A DNA stretch of 64,000 nucleotides from Moniliophthora roreri (Eukaryota > Basidiomycota > Agaricomycetes > Agaricales > Marasmiaceae). The notes below the pieces were generated by a model, which saw only the letters and a program-made list of their open reading frames with translations, was not told the DNA's origin and ran no database searches. A program made the position numbers and the translations under genes. Within the stretch, counting starts at the first letter, position 1. Each line of letters begins with the position of its first letter. Positions 47,635-59,165 of the stretch are shown piece after piece. The stretch is from positions 434,001 through 498,000 of the forward strand of contig LATX02000035.1 of the NCBI GenBank assembly GCA_001466705.2, in the 5' to 3' direction.

Positions 47635-50600
47635 ACAGTGAGTCCGACGTCGATATTGATACCGAGTAGCGCTTCTAACGCTATTGTACAGCACCATCTG
47701 TCGCTGCCTTGCTCTATGTTGCTCCAGCATGTATCATTATATCCCAATTCCGTCGCATTCCGTCGCTGTTATACCCTGTCATTGCATCGCTCTTTTACTC
47801 GCTCGTTTATTTAGTCCCTCATTTAGACATTCCGTTCCTTCACTCTCGTTCGCCACTATCATTATTACCTGTTCAGTATCTACAAAAGTATTCCTAGCTT
47901 GCATCATATGTACTTCAAGTGTCCATATGTATGTAGTAGTTTTCCGGACACTCTTCTCCTTATAGTAGCGATGAGCCACTCAGAAGCTCAGTTTGATGAG
48001 ATCTCCGTCTTTGATCTTGACGGCAGGGCGCATCAAGAACCTAGAGCATGTGGGAAGCATCTTGAGGGATAAATTCGACTCTGAGCGCCCTCAGTAAACT
48101 TGTCTCTGTCCCACGTGGCTATACACAGCTTCTTCCCACTGTAGTCTTGACGTAGTGATTCTCTGTGATGCCCGCCAGTCACAACCTATCTCTATCACGA
48201 GCTGGGGTACTCTGGCACTGCCGTAAATGCTTGACAAGTGTCCTGATCATGAGCTTGTCTGACCGGGAGTTTCTCATCGTTAAGAACTCCAGGCTCGCGA
48301 TTTCAGCATCGATTCAATTTGATCCAGCTAATCAGCATTAGCGGTGAACTCTGCGCTACCTGTAGACCTAACTGAAGAATACACTATTGCAAGATGTTAT
48401 CTTCAATTTTCGCGAGCCCTCAGGTTTATTCCTCCCAGCGCAGTTGAACGCAACAAGAGTGAAGACCGGGTTGTGGCTTTGTCCAATGCGATGTTGACTT
48501 TGCATTTTCTTTCACTGTCTTGAAACTGACGCTATGCGATTAATTATGATGAAGAACCGCCCAGAGGATGAGCGCCTTTCGTCAATCAAAGGAGTCAAGT
48601 CCCCATTGATGCGGACTCCGGCGTGAAAGACTAAAATACCGCTTGACGATCCTCACCACAACTCCAGGATAATTCCGTCGTCAGGAAGCACAGGCCTCGC
48701 AAAGCCCATCTTTGACGGACAAAAAATGACAGGTGGCCTGAAACTTGCAGCAAGATACCCGTAGGGATGCGCCACTCTCGCGTGTGGCTCATCATGTACG
48801 TATCTCAAACTCGACTATTTTCTGTTCAAACACAATTGTGAAGACAGGAGGGACTTCGGCTGTAACCGGGAAATGCCGTTTCGTCTAGAAAGTAGTGGAT
48901 TCTTGTCTGATATGAACACTCACCGACCCGATAGATATTAGATTGGCGACGGCTCCGATGATTTCAAGATTTCTCCTTCAAGATAGGTCGACTCAAGATA
49001 ACGGACCAAGCAGTACCTAGGATACTCCGGCAAGCGAAAGGTATGACAAGCTGACACCCTTGACACCCTTTTCCCAAAAAAGCACTTAAATATTGAGGTT
49101 TGGGTAGGATTGGTTTGCGTTATGATTTAAAATGATAAGGATAAAATGATGAGGATCCATTTTCTACTAGCTCCCAGAGGGAAACTATGGCTTCAGGGTT
49201 GATATTTTGAGATTCCGAGTATGTACTGGCAAATTTGAAGGTGGCAAAGTCAAGCGCTGTAAACCCGAAATCAACAACAATCCCAGCGTTGTGACTTTGG
49301 TATTGCGGAATGGCTTTGGTTCTGGCGAGGCTTTCGGTTGTCAGTCCCCCATGCGTCTAGCAGGTCAATCAAGAAACTTACGCTGCTGGAGGTGCGAGCA
49401 AAGTGGAAGCCGCAACTCCCAGCGCCAGTCTACGATCATTATCATTTTGGAACCAGGATGTCCCCACGGTCTTGAGCTTGAGGGACAGAGTGCTTCCTGA
49501 AAACACGACACAGCCACCAGAAGAATATAGTAATACTAATAGCTGACAAATACTTGCACAATTAGGAAGCCGAAAATTGCTTTTGGGCATCTTCAAGACA
49601 TTCCATGATAGACTTTAGTTGATTGCACTTCTGTCCGGGATAGGCGGAGCTTACATTTAAAGTACAACAAGGGATATTCACTCACCGGGCATCGTGGGTC
49701 GCGAACTCCAGTAGAAGACACCAGACACTCAGGCAACGAGGGTCTCAGGAGGTCAAATAGATCTCATATATCACCTTGCCGTATCAATACTACGTCCCCG
49801 CTAAGCAGGTGTAATGTCAGAGCTGTTTCAATTAAGATTACTTTTTGGAGGGACGGCTCCACGTACCGAACTTCATTGCCCAGTATTGATGAAATGCTCC
49901 GTCGAGGTACATAGCTGGGCCTTGACTCACATGAATCCGAAGCGCCGTCAGAACTATACCCGCACAATCATCTCCCATCTATCCTTGATGCTAAAGAGAC
50001 AAGTCATCATTCTTAACATCTTTGTCGTATGACTGCTCCCGAATGCAGCGATGGTGATCCTGGGAGTGGACAGTTCGAATTATCCTGGTGGCCGGCATTC
50101 ACCTTTTCGAAGGAGTCATTGGGCTTCGGACCTTGTAGATGATATCACTGTGCAGAATGGATCATCTTGGTTACATTTGCAGCTGGTTGTATACGAGCTC
50201 CACGACAAGAACGACCTCGGAACGGCCCCACTTCCAAGAGCACCAACGGTAACCAGAGACTGGAAGATCGGAACAAGTAATGAGGTTCAGCTCGAAATAC
50301 GCTACAACCTTTTGACGGACATCAGACGTGACATCAAGGCTGGGAGTTGAGTGTGCTTGAATCATGTCCCGATAGCCTGGAATCGACAGCTATGTACTCC
50401 CGATGGGCTAGATGAGCCCTCCCAGCCGCAAACTACCGTAGAATGGTCAGCAGACGGCAAAACACCCCCTCCTGCCACACTGCATCTCCCAACCCCATTC
50501 CAACCCCTTCTGTCTTCAAGTAGAACCGGAGATCCGTCAAGATCAGTAGCGCAGTGTTGTCGTGATGAACTGGCTCGCAGTGTTCCAGCAGCTTAAGGGA

Positions 50601-53030
50601 ATAGGATGTTGCAAAAGCGAACCACGCAATCGCGCCCAAAGGTAAGGCCAGATGGATCAAGCAGACGTCTCTATCGGAGTTGGTCCACAGCCTGTCGATT
50701 ACAGAAACTGGAGTGTAGAGACAGGTAGTCCAGCGCCTCTCCACAATTGGTTACTGATGTGCGAAGGGCCATATCTAGTTGACAGTGCGTCGTGAACAAA
50801 CATCCTTGGAGGCAATACATGTGTATTGAATTGGACACCATGTCCTATGATGTTTCACTTTGGGATAGAGAAAGCAAGGTCATTATGAGAGGATATTACC
50901 TCGAAAGACTGCGCGGGACGCGTCGGAGTTATCATACAAACAAAACGACGCCCTGAGAACGTCTAAGTGCCTATGAAAGATCAGGACATTGTGATTCCTG
51001 AAGGGGCCTGTAACGAGTCGCGGGGAACAACCACCACAAGGTCAGACGTCGACCAATGGGGTATGCGACATGACCAGGTCGCAATGGCGTTCCGATGAGC
51101 CACTAGCAATTACCCGATAGGAAGAATGTATAAAAGCGCTCTGCATAAATCATGATCGCGCCCATGCCTACACCCTGCCTGCGGTAAGCATGGAAGGACA
51201 TGCAACTGAAACAAGAAGGGATCTTTTCCCATCCGTGCCGTTGCAGCTGAAGTGACGCCGCTGGGAATGGCCATGGTCGTAGAGTCCGTCCACACTAGAT
51301 CAAACAAGTACCGCTGATGTGCCGATGAACCATCCCAAGTCGTTCCAAAAGAATGGCAAGGAACAGCAAAAGCCCCGAGTCCAGAAATGGTACCCCCGCT
51401 TGCCTTCTTGAAGCTTTCGGGACGCAGATCATGTGAGCGAGTCAGTGACACTGGCTGATTGTCTTTGCCCTCACACCCGTCCCTTGCATAACGGTACCTC
51501 AAGATGGGAAGGCGAACGAGGTTGAGGACAAGTCCCAATAACCCGTAGAGGGCGCGATAAGGAAAGCAAGCAGCCATGGACTGTAGTCCAGCTTGTGAGA
51601 ATCAGGGTATGAACAAAGATAAAAAAACGCACGAAGACACAGTTTCACGACGTCCTGCTTTCTTTTCAGCATGTTGTCATCGCGTCAATTAAGAGCCCTC
51701 AAAGAATCTTTATATGAATTCGGGAGCCGTTCCAGAAAGTAAAAAGATCCGGAAGCTTTTGCTGACAACGTCAAACACGATGGGTAGGTATCCCGAACCT
51801 AATCACGCGAGATATGTCCTTTTGGTCGGTATTGAGGAGATTTGGAATGACAATAGCTCATAAACATATGTCTGCTATGTAACTCAGGTCTGTCTTCAAC
51901 CCAACTGTATTATGAGGTGAGTTTGAGAGCTCACCATATAGCCTTGGTCGAGGGTCGAAAAACTACGTGTTATCCGGTCCTATCCCAGAGGATACCACTG
52001 GCATAGCGAATGACGACAGAACAGACGTAAAGTATGCGACTCACGACGATCCTTAACCAAGCGCTTCAACCCGCTGATCCCTACTCACTCTACACATACA
52101 ACCCCGCGGCTGCTCAATGTGCGTGCCAACGCACTATCTTTGAGGAGGTATTCGGCAGAAGTAAGGCAAAAGTGAGCCTGTGCAATACTGTTCCGAGTGT
52201 CGGAGTAGTGATGGTGTAGTGATGGTGGTTGGAGAGGAAACTTGCCAAAGTGGGCCATCAGGATCCGATGACATTTTACGAGTCCATTTTTGGCGTTGTG
52301 GTGACGGATAGTTTTGTGGAAACTTGAACGGACCATTTCTGGGCTAGCCAGCGCTAACGAACGCCATAACTTTCCCACCCGTTGTAATTTTTTTCTTATA
52401 TGGAAGGTATTAGATGGGTGGGAAAGTTGTGGTTTGATAGATGCTGATAGATTGTTTTGTTTTGTTTTGTTCGTTTCGTCGTTCGGCTTCGCTCTCATCG
52501 CAGTTAGCACTTGTTAGCCCTACAAAACCACAATACCAGAAATGGACTCGTAATCGCCGTCGGACCCTGATGTCCTACTGCGGCAAGTGGGGAACCGCGA
52601 TCGCTCCCCGTCACCATGGCCATTCGACACCTCACACTACTATCTCCTAACGGTCTGGAAATCACCTCCTCAACGTACCAATTGCCACTAATGGTAATGC
52701 CACGTACCGAGGACCCTCAGGTGCAGCTTAGGTTGCAAGCAATTCAGGATTTTCTACAGGTTCACCAGTATTTTAACGTTTGAATTCATGGATCATTTCA
52801 AGATACACCTGATACATGTTTGGAGAGGTACTGATCATGATTATTGCGATATAAAAATGACGGGAACCTGAAGCAGACCACCTTCGGCCTTCTGTCCTGG
52901 CTGGTACTACTTCTCCAATAGGGCTGTAATGCTTAAACATGTCGAGTTGGATCGTCAAGGTATTCTCTGGCTGTCAGTCAGAATTCTCTTTCGTCTAACC
53001 TTTGGCTGATACGTTCTCATTCTCAGAACA
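47635..53030. other. Long stretch without a defensible gene, 5.4 kb
   Basis: CpG-normal. Some open frames look partly protein-like: 51,577-51,110 minus (155 codons, starting with a hydrophobic LYGLLGLVLNLVRLPIL), 50,744-50,433 minus (with LIHLALPLGAIAWFAFATSY), and a spliced fragment near 49,596-49,380 minus (KTVGTSWFQNDNDRRLALGV). None could be extended into a full gene or matched to a family. They may be relics of membrane-protein genes. Confidence 0.4.
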
Positions 53031-54195
53031 ATGCCTCGACTTGCGAGTATTCTTCTGAACTATTTTCTAATGGGAACTCTCACCGTGCAAATATATTCAT
53101 ATCATCTACACTTCCACGATGATAAATTGGTATTCAAGGTAATAGGTGCGTAACGTCCGATCTTTGGCTTCCTTCCTATACTCCATCCTTATGTCGTCTC
53201 TCAGCATATGGCATTTACATCTTGGAATGGGCACAGACGCTATCAGCAACATATGACGCATCTCAATGGTTCACCTTTAGTTGGGGAGACGTCGAAAGAC
53301 TGGCGGGCTTGTATTCCTCGTTCTTGAATATTCCGCTTTTATCGAGCGTCATAGGCGGTATAGTTCAAGTACGTCTGCGGCTCTCTCATATTCTAGTTTG
53401 AAATCGCTGATTGTAGATTACAGGTCTTCTTCGGCTGGCGCATATGGACATTCTACAAGTCTAAATCTATATATACCCTCATCATCATCCTGGCAGTGGT
53501 GCAGATGGCGGGTGCTATCGGCGTAGCAACCTACGTATGTCGACCCGGACTAGAATTTTGAACGCTACTCAAATTTTTCCAGCTTGTCCAATACCCAGAT
53601 CAAGGAATTAGAAGTCCCGGGCTTGTTGTCTCTGTCGGCGTCCGACTTGCTACATCTGCACTGGTCGATATTCTCATCGCAAGTTGCATCACATACTTCG
53701 TACGGCCCTCTTACTTGTCACTGTATGCTGTACTGAATGTTCCGTTCCAGTTGCTCAGGAAACGATGTGACAATATGTCCTTGGACGCGATCGTGACACG
53801 ATGTATGTCCTCCTCCCACACGTTTCCAACGCCCTCTGATGAACGTGAAACTCGTGACAGTGGCCCGACTAACCATCGAAACTGGATGTTTGACTGCTAT
53901 CGCGGCCCTTCTCGACCTCGCCTTTTTTCTCTACATACCCAAAGGCGCCTTACATCAAACATCTGCGCTCAACATTTCTAAACTATACTCCAACTCCCTG
54001 ATGATGTTCTTCAACAACCGTGCCTTGGGTAGCTTGAACCCCGAAATACCGCATGTGATCGTTGAGAGGTTACCTGCGAGTACGAATAGACAAACGAGGG
54101 TGATTATTATGCTGCCAGACACACGAACCAATGGAGCGAGGTTGCAGATGCCAACACCGGCTCGGAGACTGAGACCTTTCAGCGCATTGGTCTGA
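53031..54195 (+). CDS. DUF6534-type multipass membrane protein, 297 aa
   Basis: Exons 53031-53145, 53205-53368, 53424-53534, 53583-53699, 53751-53802 and 53861-54195, joining in frame to 297 aa. Six to seven hydrophobic segments are visible: LLNYFLMGTLTVQIYSYH, FKVIAYGIYILEWAQTL, SVIGGIVQVFFGWRIW, YTLIIILAVVQMAGAIG, VGVRLATSALVDILIASCIT and TGCLTAIAALLDLAFFLYIP. The closing ETG..TA block followed by LSKLYSNSLMMFFNNR-type sequence is characteristic of the Agaricomycete DUF6534 family. The cytoplasmic tail is short. Function is unknown. The N-terminus is slightly short for the family, so a small upstream exon may be missing. Confidence 0.85.
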
Positions 54196-54619
54196 TTACA
54201 CCGAGACCTTCGCTTCTTCAGGTCATTTGTTGGCGGACAGTTGTAATTACCTTAACCGTCTGCAGGACAGGAAAGCTAGCATGCTTATTATGTATGCGGT
54301 ACGTTTACTTACGAGCCCTACTATATTCTCTAATCCATTCATCATACCATTCATCATAGGATTGATGTAAATACATGTGTAATATACTTTTCCTTCCCAT
54401 GAGTGATAAGTTCGACTTACTGCGGCGTAGGTTCTGTTGAGTGACCAGTCTCAGCTGCGCAAGACAGAGTATAAGGCTCAGAGACCAGACTGGCCCTGAT
54501 TTGTTAGCGTTGGTACTGAATTTGTCGGTGGTGCGCAGTTGATGGTTTCCTACTGCTGCGGCAACGTCCCAGGATTCCTTTAAGAACAGGATACAAGATT
54601 ATAGCATCTTCAACCCATA

Positions 54620-55609
54620 ATGACTTCTATCGACACTTCTGAGCAGTTCCTCGCACTACCAGATGGACGAACCCTGGCCTACTGCGAAAGCGGTGTTCGC
54701 GAAAGCAACATTTTAGTCCTCTTCGTGCACGGTTTGTTTTCCGTCGGACGTGCAGACCGTGAACGTTCCGTGTTTCGAGATGCAGGCGTGCACGTCGTAT
54801 CACCCACCCTTCCAGGCTTCGGAAACTCTTCTGATCGTCCGACCACAGACCCATACGCCGTCACCCTCGCGAACGACATGACCGCCTTGATCGAGCACGT
54901 TCATCCAGACGACTCAGAGGACTTGAGGATCTATATTGGGGGTGGGTCATACGGGACAGTCGGAGCACAAATTCTGTATGGGCTGCCATTTGATGTATTC
55001 CCATATGGAAAGAACATCATTGGCGTTGTCCTACTGGGACCGCTATCCCCCTTCCGTTATCACAGAGATTACACCAAAGGCATGACTTGGGTGAATTATT
55101 TTGGTGTTGGTCCTCCATCCCAGATCATCCCGTTCCGGTTGATTCAACGTATGGTTGCGATGGTGATGGGGATGAAGTTCAAGACCGTCGAACAAGCCGA
55201 GATGTTCTTGCGCAAGATGTATTTCAAAACAGCCGGCGAGGAGGAGAAAGCAAACTTCAAAAAGTGGCAAGAGAGGGAAGGCATGAGCGAAGGGCAGTTT
55301 GAGAGGGTGATGGCTGAGAATGCGGTGAAGAGTACGAAGAATTGGTCGGGATTCATGGAGGTTTCTGATGTGCTGCACTCTGATTGGGGTTTCGAGCCGT
55401 GTAAGTTGGACCATGCGCACTGCGCTAGACCCATCATGATCGTGGCTGGCAGGGACGATCCCCTAGGTTCGCACATGCCAACTTGGCTTGCAGAGAACTA
55501 CCGGAATTCGCGATTGAAATGGCTCCAGGGAGGACATATCTCGGCCGCATGGGAGATGGATGAGATTTGGAAAACTTTTATGGAAGAGACTCAGAATAAT
55601 ACTGAATAA
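54620..55609 (+). CDS. Alpha/beta hydrolase, 329 aa, intronless
   Basis: Single open frame. Alpha/beta hydrolase fold: oxyanion segment LFVHGLF (His38-Gly39), nucleophile elbow GGGSYGT with Ser110, acid in VAGRDDPLG (Asp279 or Asp280), and catalytic His306 in LQGGHISA. The strand before the elbow and the ARPIMIVAGRDDP strand are typical. The cap lies at about 145-250 and includes several Met/Phe-rich helices. No signal peptide, so probably cytosolic. Substrate not predictable. The lack of introns is unusual beside neighbours with many introns, and could reflect retroposition or horizontal gain; this is inference only. Confidence 0.88.
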   Translation: MTSIDTSEQFLALPDGRTLAYCESGVRESNILVLFVHGLFSVGRADRERSVFRDAGVHVVSPTLPGFGNSSDRPTTDPYAVTLANDMTALIEHVHPDDSEDLRIYIGGGSYGTVGAQILYGLPFDVFPYGKNIIGVVLLGPLSPFRYHRDYTKGMTWVNYFGVGPPSQIIPFRLIQRMVAMVMGMKFKTVEQAEMFLRKMYFKTAGEEEKANFKKWQEREGMSEGQFERVMAENAVKSTKNWSGFMEVSDVLHSDWGFEPCKLDHAHCARPIMIVAGRDDPLGSHMPTWLAENYRNSRLKWLQGGHISAAWEMDEIWKTFMEETQNNTE

Positions 55610-55842
55610 ATGTAATACCCACCAATGCAACCCTCATGAACATTTCTGTGGGCAACATCTAGTGGAATCTAAGATGAGAGCGATTTAAATCACATTCAAC
55701 CGGCAAGCTTTATTTTCCCCTTAGCGCTAAGGCAATAAAGGCATAACTTTATCTGTTCTTTCTACATACATGGGCTTGGATAACTTCAAGACGGTACATT
55801 CCGTTTATATGGCCCCTTCAATCCCAAACTCAGGCTTGCATC

Positions 55843-56348
55843 TTATTCAGTTACAGAGAACGACACGCTCCAGAAAGCCGTGGAATCGCGACCCTATAAT
55901 AAAACTATCAGCATCACCAATCAAATAACTTTTTTTGTTACTGACCCCAAAACCACTGTACCTCTCCTTGATCAACAAAGTGCGCTCGCCCGGGACGGGT
56001 GCATCCAACTGAGTCAAGTCGACGTAGAACTCGTATGCTTGGGTAGGAATATTGTTCCAGACGATTTCAGTGTTCGGCTCCATCTCCGTAACGACTTCCC
56101 CCGCGGCGTGGCCGGATTTTGGTTCGGAGGTTTTGTCGCCAGAGATGAGATACACGTCAATGCTACGGGCAGACTCCTTGAAGTAGCGGGCTGGGTTGAA
56201 GGTAACCTTCAACGGCTGTAAAACATGCAGGTATTAGCTAGAGCAGAACGAAGGAGAAAGGAGAGTATACCTCGTAAATCTTGACTTCGGCCCCAGCAGT
56301 AGGAAGGATGATACCATAGTTTTCGTTATCCTGGCTAGCGACGTTCAT
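55843..56348 (-). CDS. Small secreted-family protein B, 132 aa, signal peptide lost
   Basis: Exons 56348-56271, 56215-55946 and 55893-55843, joining in frame to 132 aa. Paralogue of the proteins at 34024 and 58132: NYGIILPTAGAEV, PLKVTFNPARYFKESARSID, VDLTQL and FWSVSFSVTE. Aligning the 5' ends shows a 51-base in-frame deletion relative to paralogue A just after the ATG, which removes the hydrophobic signal core; the start is now MNVASQDNENYG. The TATA box, splice sites and reading frame are intact, so the gene may make a cytosolic protein. Confidence 0.78.
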
Positions 56349-56384
56349 GGTTGGGTTGATGTACTAGTATCCAAAAAGTAGCGA

Positions 56385-56393
56385 CCTTTTATA
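56385..56393 (-). promoter_or_regulatory. TATA box of paralogue B
   Basis: TATAAAAGG on the minus strand, 36 bases before the ATG, matching the position in paralogues A and C. Confidence 0.6.
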
Positions 56394-57235
56394 CTCGAAC
56401 TTGAGCCTCAGGCAGTTCACAGACATGACCAAGATAATGATTCCGATTTCGCCTCCGAATACTTGAGAACCATATGACAGACTTAGAACTCGAATCTAGG
56501 GCCGATCCGTAATAGATTGTCAACTAATGAACTTGCCCCAATGGAAGATATTGCTAAAATGAGCTCTGAATTTAAGATCTATGTTATGTCGCCCTGGAAT
56601 GTGAATACTTGAGTAGTTGATAGATATGAGAACTGTGTAGAACAAGAATACTTTGCCTGTATCATCGTCTTCAAGGTTTCATGACCGTTTGAGTCGGGTT
56701 TTGCACTGCTTGCTCCAACGTCAGAGAGCGTTACTGACAGGATCCGAACTACGTACCAAGGTCGACGACCGACGCCACGAATGGAAGGCCTAGACGACAG
56801 GGCAGCGTCTTGATTGGGATTCCCGCTCCAACTGATGATGTGACGCGACTTTCAAGAGCTTTATAGGAACACATTTTATCTCGGTGAAGACCTCGTTTGA
56901 AAAGTGACCTGACGTTGGTTCCGGGGTTGTAACGGGGCGGAAGAAGGTAGACAAGATGTACGAGTACGAGTACGGGTTGCCAGCGTTCATGGCTGGCCGG
57001 ACATCGACGTCAGCCATTACTCGAAACCGAGCAAGATATGTAGTAACACACCTCCTAGACTCTTCAGGCAGCCTTCCTGGAAAAACCTTTCGACTAGAAA
57101 AGGTCTTTCATTTCTTTTCGCAAGCCCATCCCGATCCTCAGCCGTTTTGGCTGTTCATGTTGATCGCCGATCACCTTGCAGGTGCCAACACCAAGTAATT
57201 TCGGTCTAACCGAGTGAGCACATAGAGAGGTAAAG

Positions 57236-57579
57236 GGTGCTCACGAACCGAGTGCTGTGCGCACTGACATGGACGTTGAGAACGAGTGGAGGAAACCATT
57301 CGCCGGTTCGGGTTCCGATCCATCATTTTCTCATGCGTTGACGCTCTCTTTCGGCCGCGTGGATGACCGGTGAAATAAGTGTAGAATTCACATGGCACTA
57401 CGAATAATACTATAGACATTTAGTAGTTGAGACAGGGACGAGTATAGGTTAATCAAAAGACGTAAAGTATCCATTTCGACTATACATGTACAAGTAGCGC
57501 AAGTGCAAAGCAAAGATTATATCCATTCTACATAGATTGTAAAGTCCCATTCCGCAGTGTCTCTTCAAGCCTAGAAATC
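57236..57579. other. Intergenic, no gene seen
   Basis: About 340 bases between the segmental duplication edge and the 3' end of paralogue C. Nothing recognisable. Confidence 0.45.
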
Positions 57580-58132
57580 TTAAGCGGTTACCGAGAATGT
57601 CTGGCTCCAGTAAGCTGTGCTATCGACACCCTGTAGTAAAACTGTCAGCATCACCAATCAAGTAACTGTTTTATTACTGACCCCAAAGCCATTGAATCTC
57701 TCTTTGATCAGCACTGCACGCTCACCCGGAACGGGTCCGGCCAACTGAGTCAAGTCAATGTTGACTTGGTACGCTGGAGTGGGGAACCCGGACCAAGAAA
57801 CTTGAATATTGGGTTCCATCGCTGTAACGACTTCCTTTGCGGGATGACCAGATTTCGGAGCAGAGGCTTCAGCACCTAAGATAAGGAATACATCAATGGT
57901 ACGGGCAGACTCCTTGAAGTAACGGTGTGGGTTGAAGGTAACGTTCAACGGCTGTAAGGCATGGAGGTATCAGCGAGAGCGAAACAAAGGGGAAAGGGAA
58001 GCCTACCGTGTTGACGCTAATTGTGGTTCCAGCAGCTGGGGAGATGACACCATAGTCTGCGTAGGGATCCTCGCTAGTTTGTGCCAGTACAGCAGTGGCA
58101 GTGAAGAGAAGGCTAGCGATGGCGAACTTCAT
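57580..58132 (-). CDS. Small secreted-type protein C, 148 aa
   Basis: Exons 58132-58007, 57951-57682 and 57630-57580, joining in frame to 148 aa. Signal peptide MKFAIASLLFTATAVLAQ, then DYGVISPAAGTTISVNT, PLNVTFNPHRYFKESARTID, YQVNIDLTQL and the C-terminal YWSQTFSVTA. Its exon phases and 51-base last exon are the same as in paralogues A and B. It has the best signal peptide of the three, so it probably represents the ancestral form. Function unknown; likely extracellular. Confidence 0.85.
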
Positions 58133-58168
58133 GACTGGTCTGATGTACTAGTATCCAGAAAGTAATGG

Positions 58169-58176
58169 CCTTTATA
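58169..58176 (-). promoter_or_regulatory. TATA box of paralogue C
   Basis: TATAAAGG on the minus strand, 36 bases before the ATG. Confidence 0.6.
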
Positions 58177-59165
58177 CTTGAACTCGAGCCTCGCGACGCA
58201 TGGAGGCGGTAATGGACCCCTGCATGATGTACCTGAACTCCATACAAAGATCAAATTCATATCAGGCGTAGATCTGTGTCAAACGGTCAACTAATGCCGA
58301 TGGGAATGGTTGGAACAGGGCCAGAAGCGGTCGCGAAAGTGTATGTGAATTTGAAGACCCATATGATATTGCCACGCAGGTGCAGAAGCGAATGAGTGGA
58401 CTAGCGAACACGAGCGGTGTGTTGCAAAGCAGTGGGACTTCACCGTTCGCTACCCTAAACCAATGAACCATCGGTGAAAGCTTACTCGGCAAGTGAGAGG
58501 GAGAAACTCACTGTGTGCCAAGAAGATCGACGTTCTAGTAGATTCTGGTGCCGCCGACGAAGCCCAAACCAGCTTTCCTAAGATTATCTTCGCGAATGCG
58601 TCCCTCTTTATTGCCGAAATTGACCATTTGTTCTTCGTAGGTTTGGCAAGCATTCTTGATCCAATCGAGGGTAAAGGAGACCGTTAATGGCAGCTCAATA
58701 GCAGAAAAAGTAAACATACCATCTGTATGGAATTGTGGAAATAATAAAAGGCTCTAGTGTCGCAATTAGATTTCATGCAGTCACAAGCGCTCCCAACCGC
58801 CGGTCCGGTATCTCACTTGCCCCTGCCGGTCCGGGTTCTATTTTTGCTGTCTCGTTGCTCCCAATGCACAGTGCAGTTCTGCAGCAGAAACTCTGTAAGT
58901 CGTCTTCGAGTACTCGCCGATCTTGGTGCTCATTGCCTTTCCCAAAGCTGGTACGGCTTCAATTGGAGGCGGCTGATTTCATCAGTCGTGGGACGGACAG
59001 ACGTCGATGAACATGGTGTTCGTTCTGCGGTCGACCGGTCGAAATTTGTCGGACCGCGAGACCGAAGACGTCTTCAGGGTGCCTTGCGAGTTACAGACAA
59101 CTATCTTCTCCCCGATCACTACCACCATTTTTATCAATAAGTCTTCAAGCCTAGAAACTAAAACC
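58177..59165. other. Intergenic region upstream of the reductase
   Basis: Divergent promoters of paralogue C and the adenylate-forming reductase are expected here. A minus-strand frame near 58,717-58,535 (DWIKNACQTYEEQMVNFGNK) looks partly protein-like but is short. No firm gene. Confidence 0.4.

Larger units (their letters stand above)
55840..57235 (-). repeat. Segmental duplication, copy 2
   Basis: Inverted counterpart of 33,120-34,590. It includes paralogue B and about 0.9 kb of upstream DNA, with a short conserved open frame (57,017-56,790, starting MADVDVRPAMNAGNPYSYSY) that is frameshifted in copy 1 near 33,386. Confidence 0.8.

Noticed and set aside
52085..52510. 141-codon open frame on the minus strand
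   Set aside because: Composition is irregular, there is no family resemblance and no splice partners; probably chance.
58757..59140. 127-codon open frame upstream of the reductase
   Set aside because: Lies in the expected promoter region, with no domain and poor composition.
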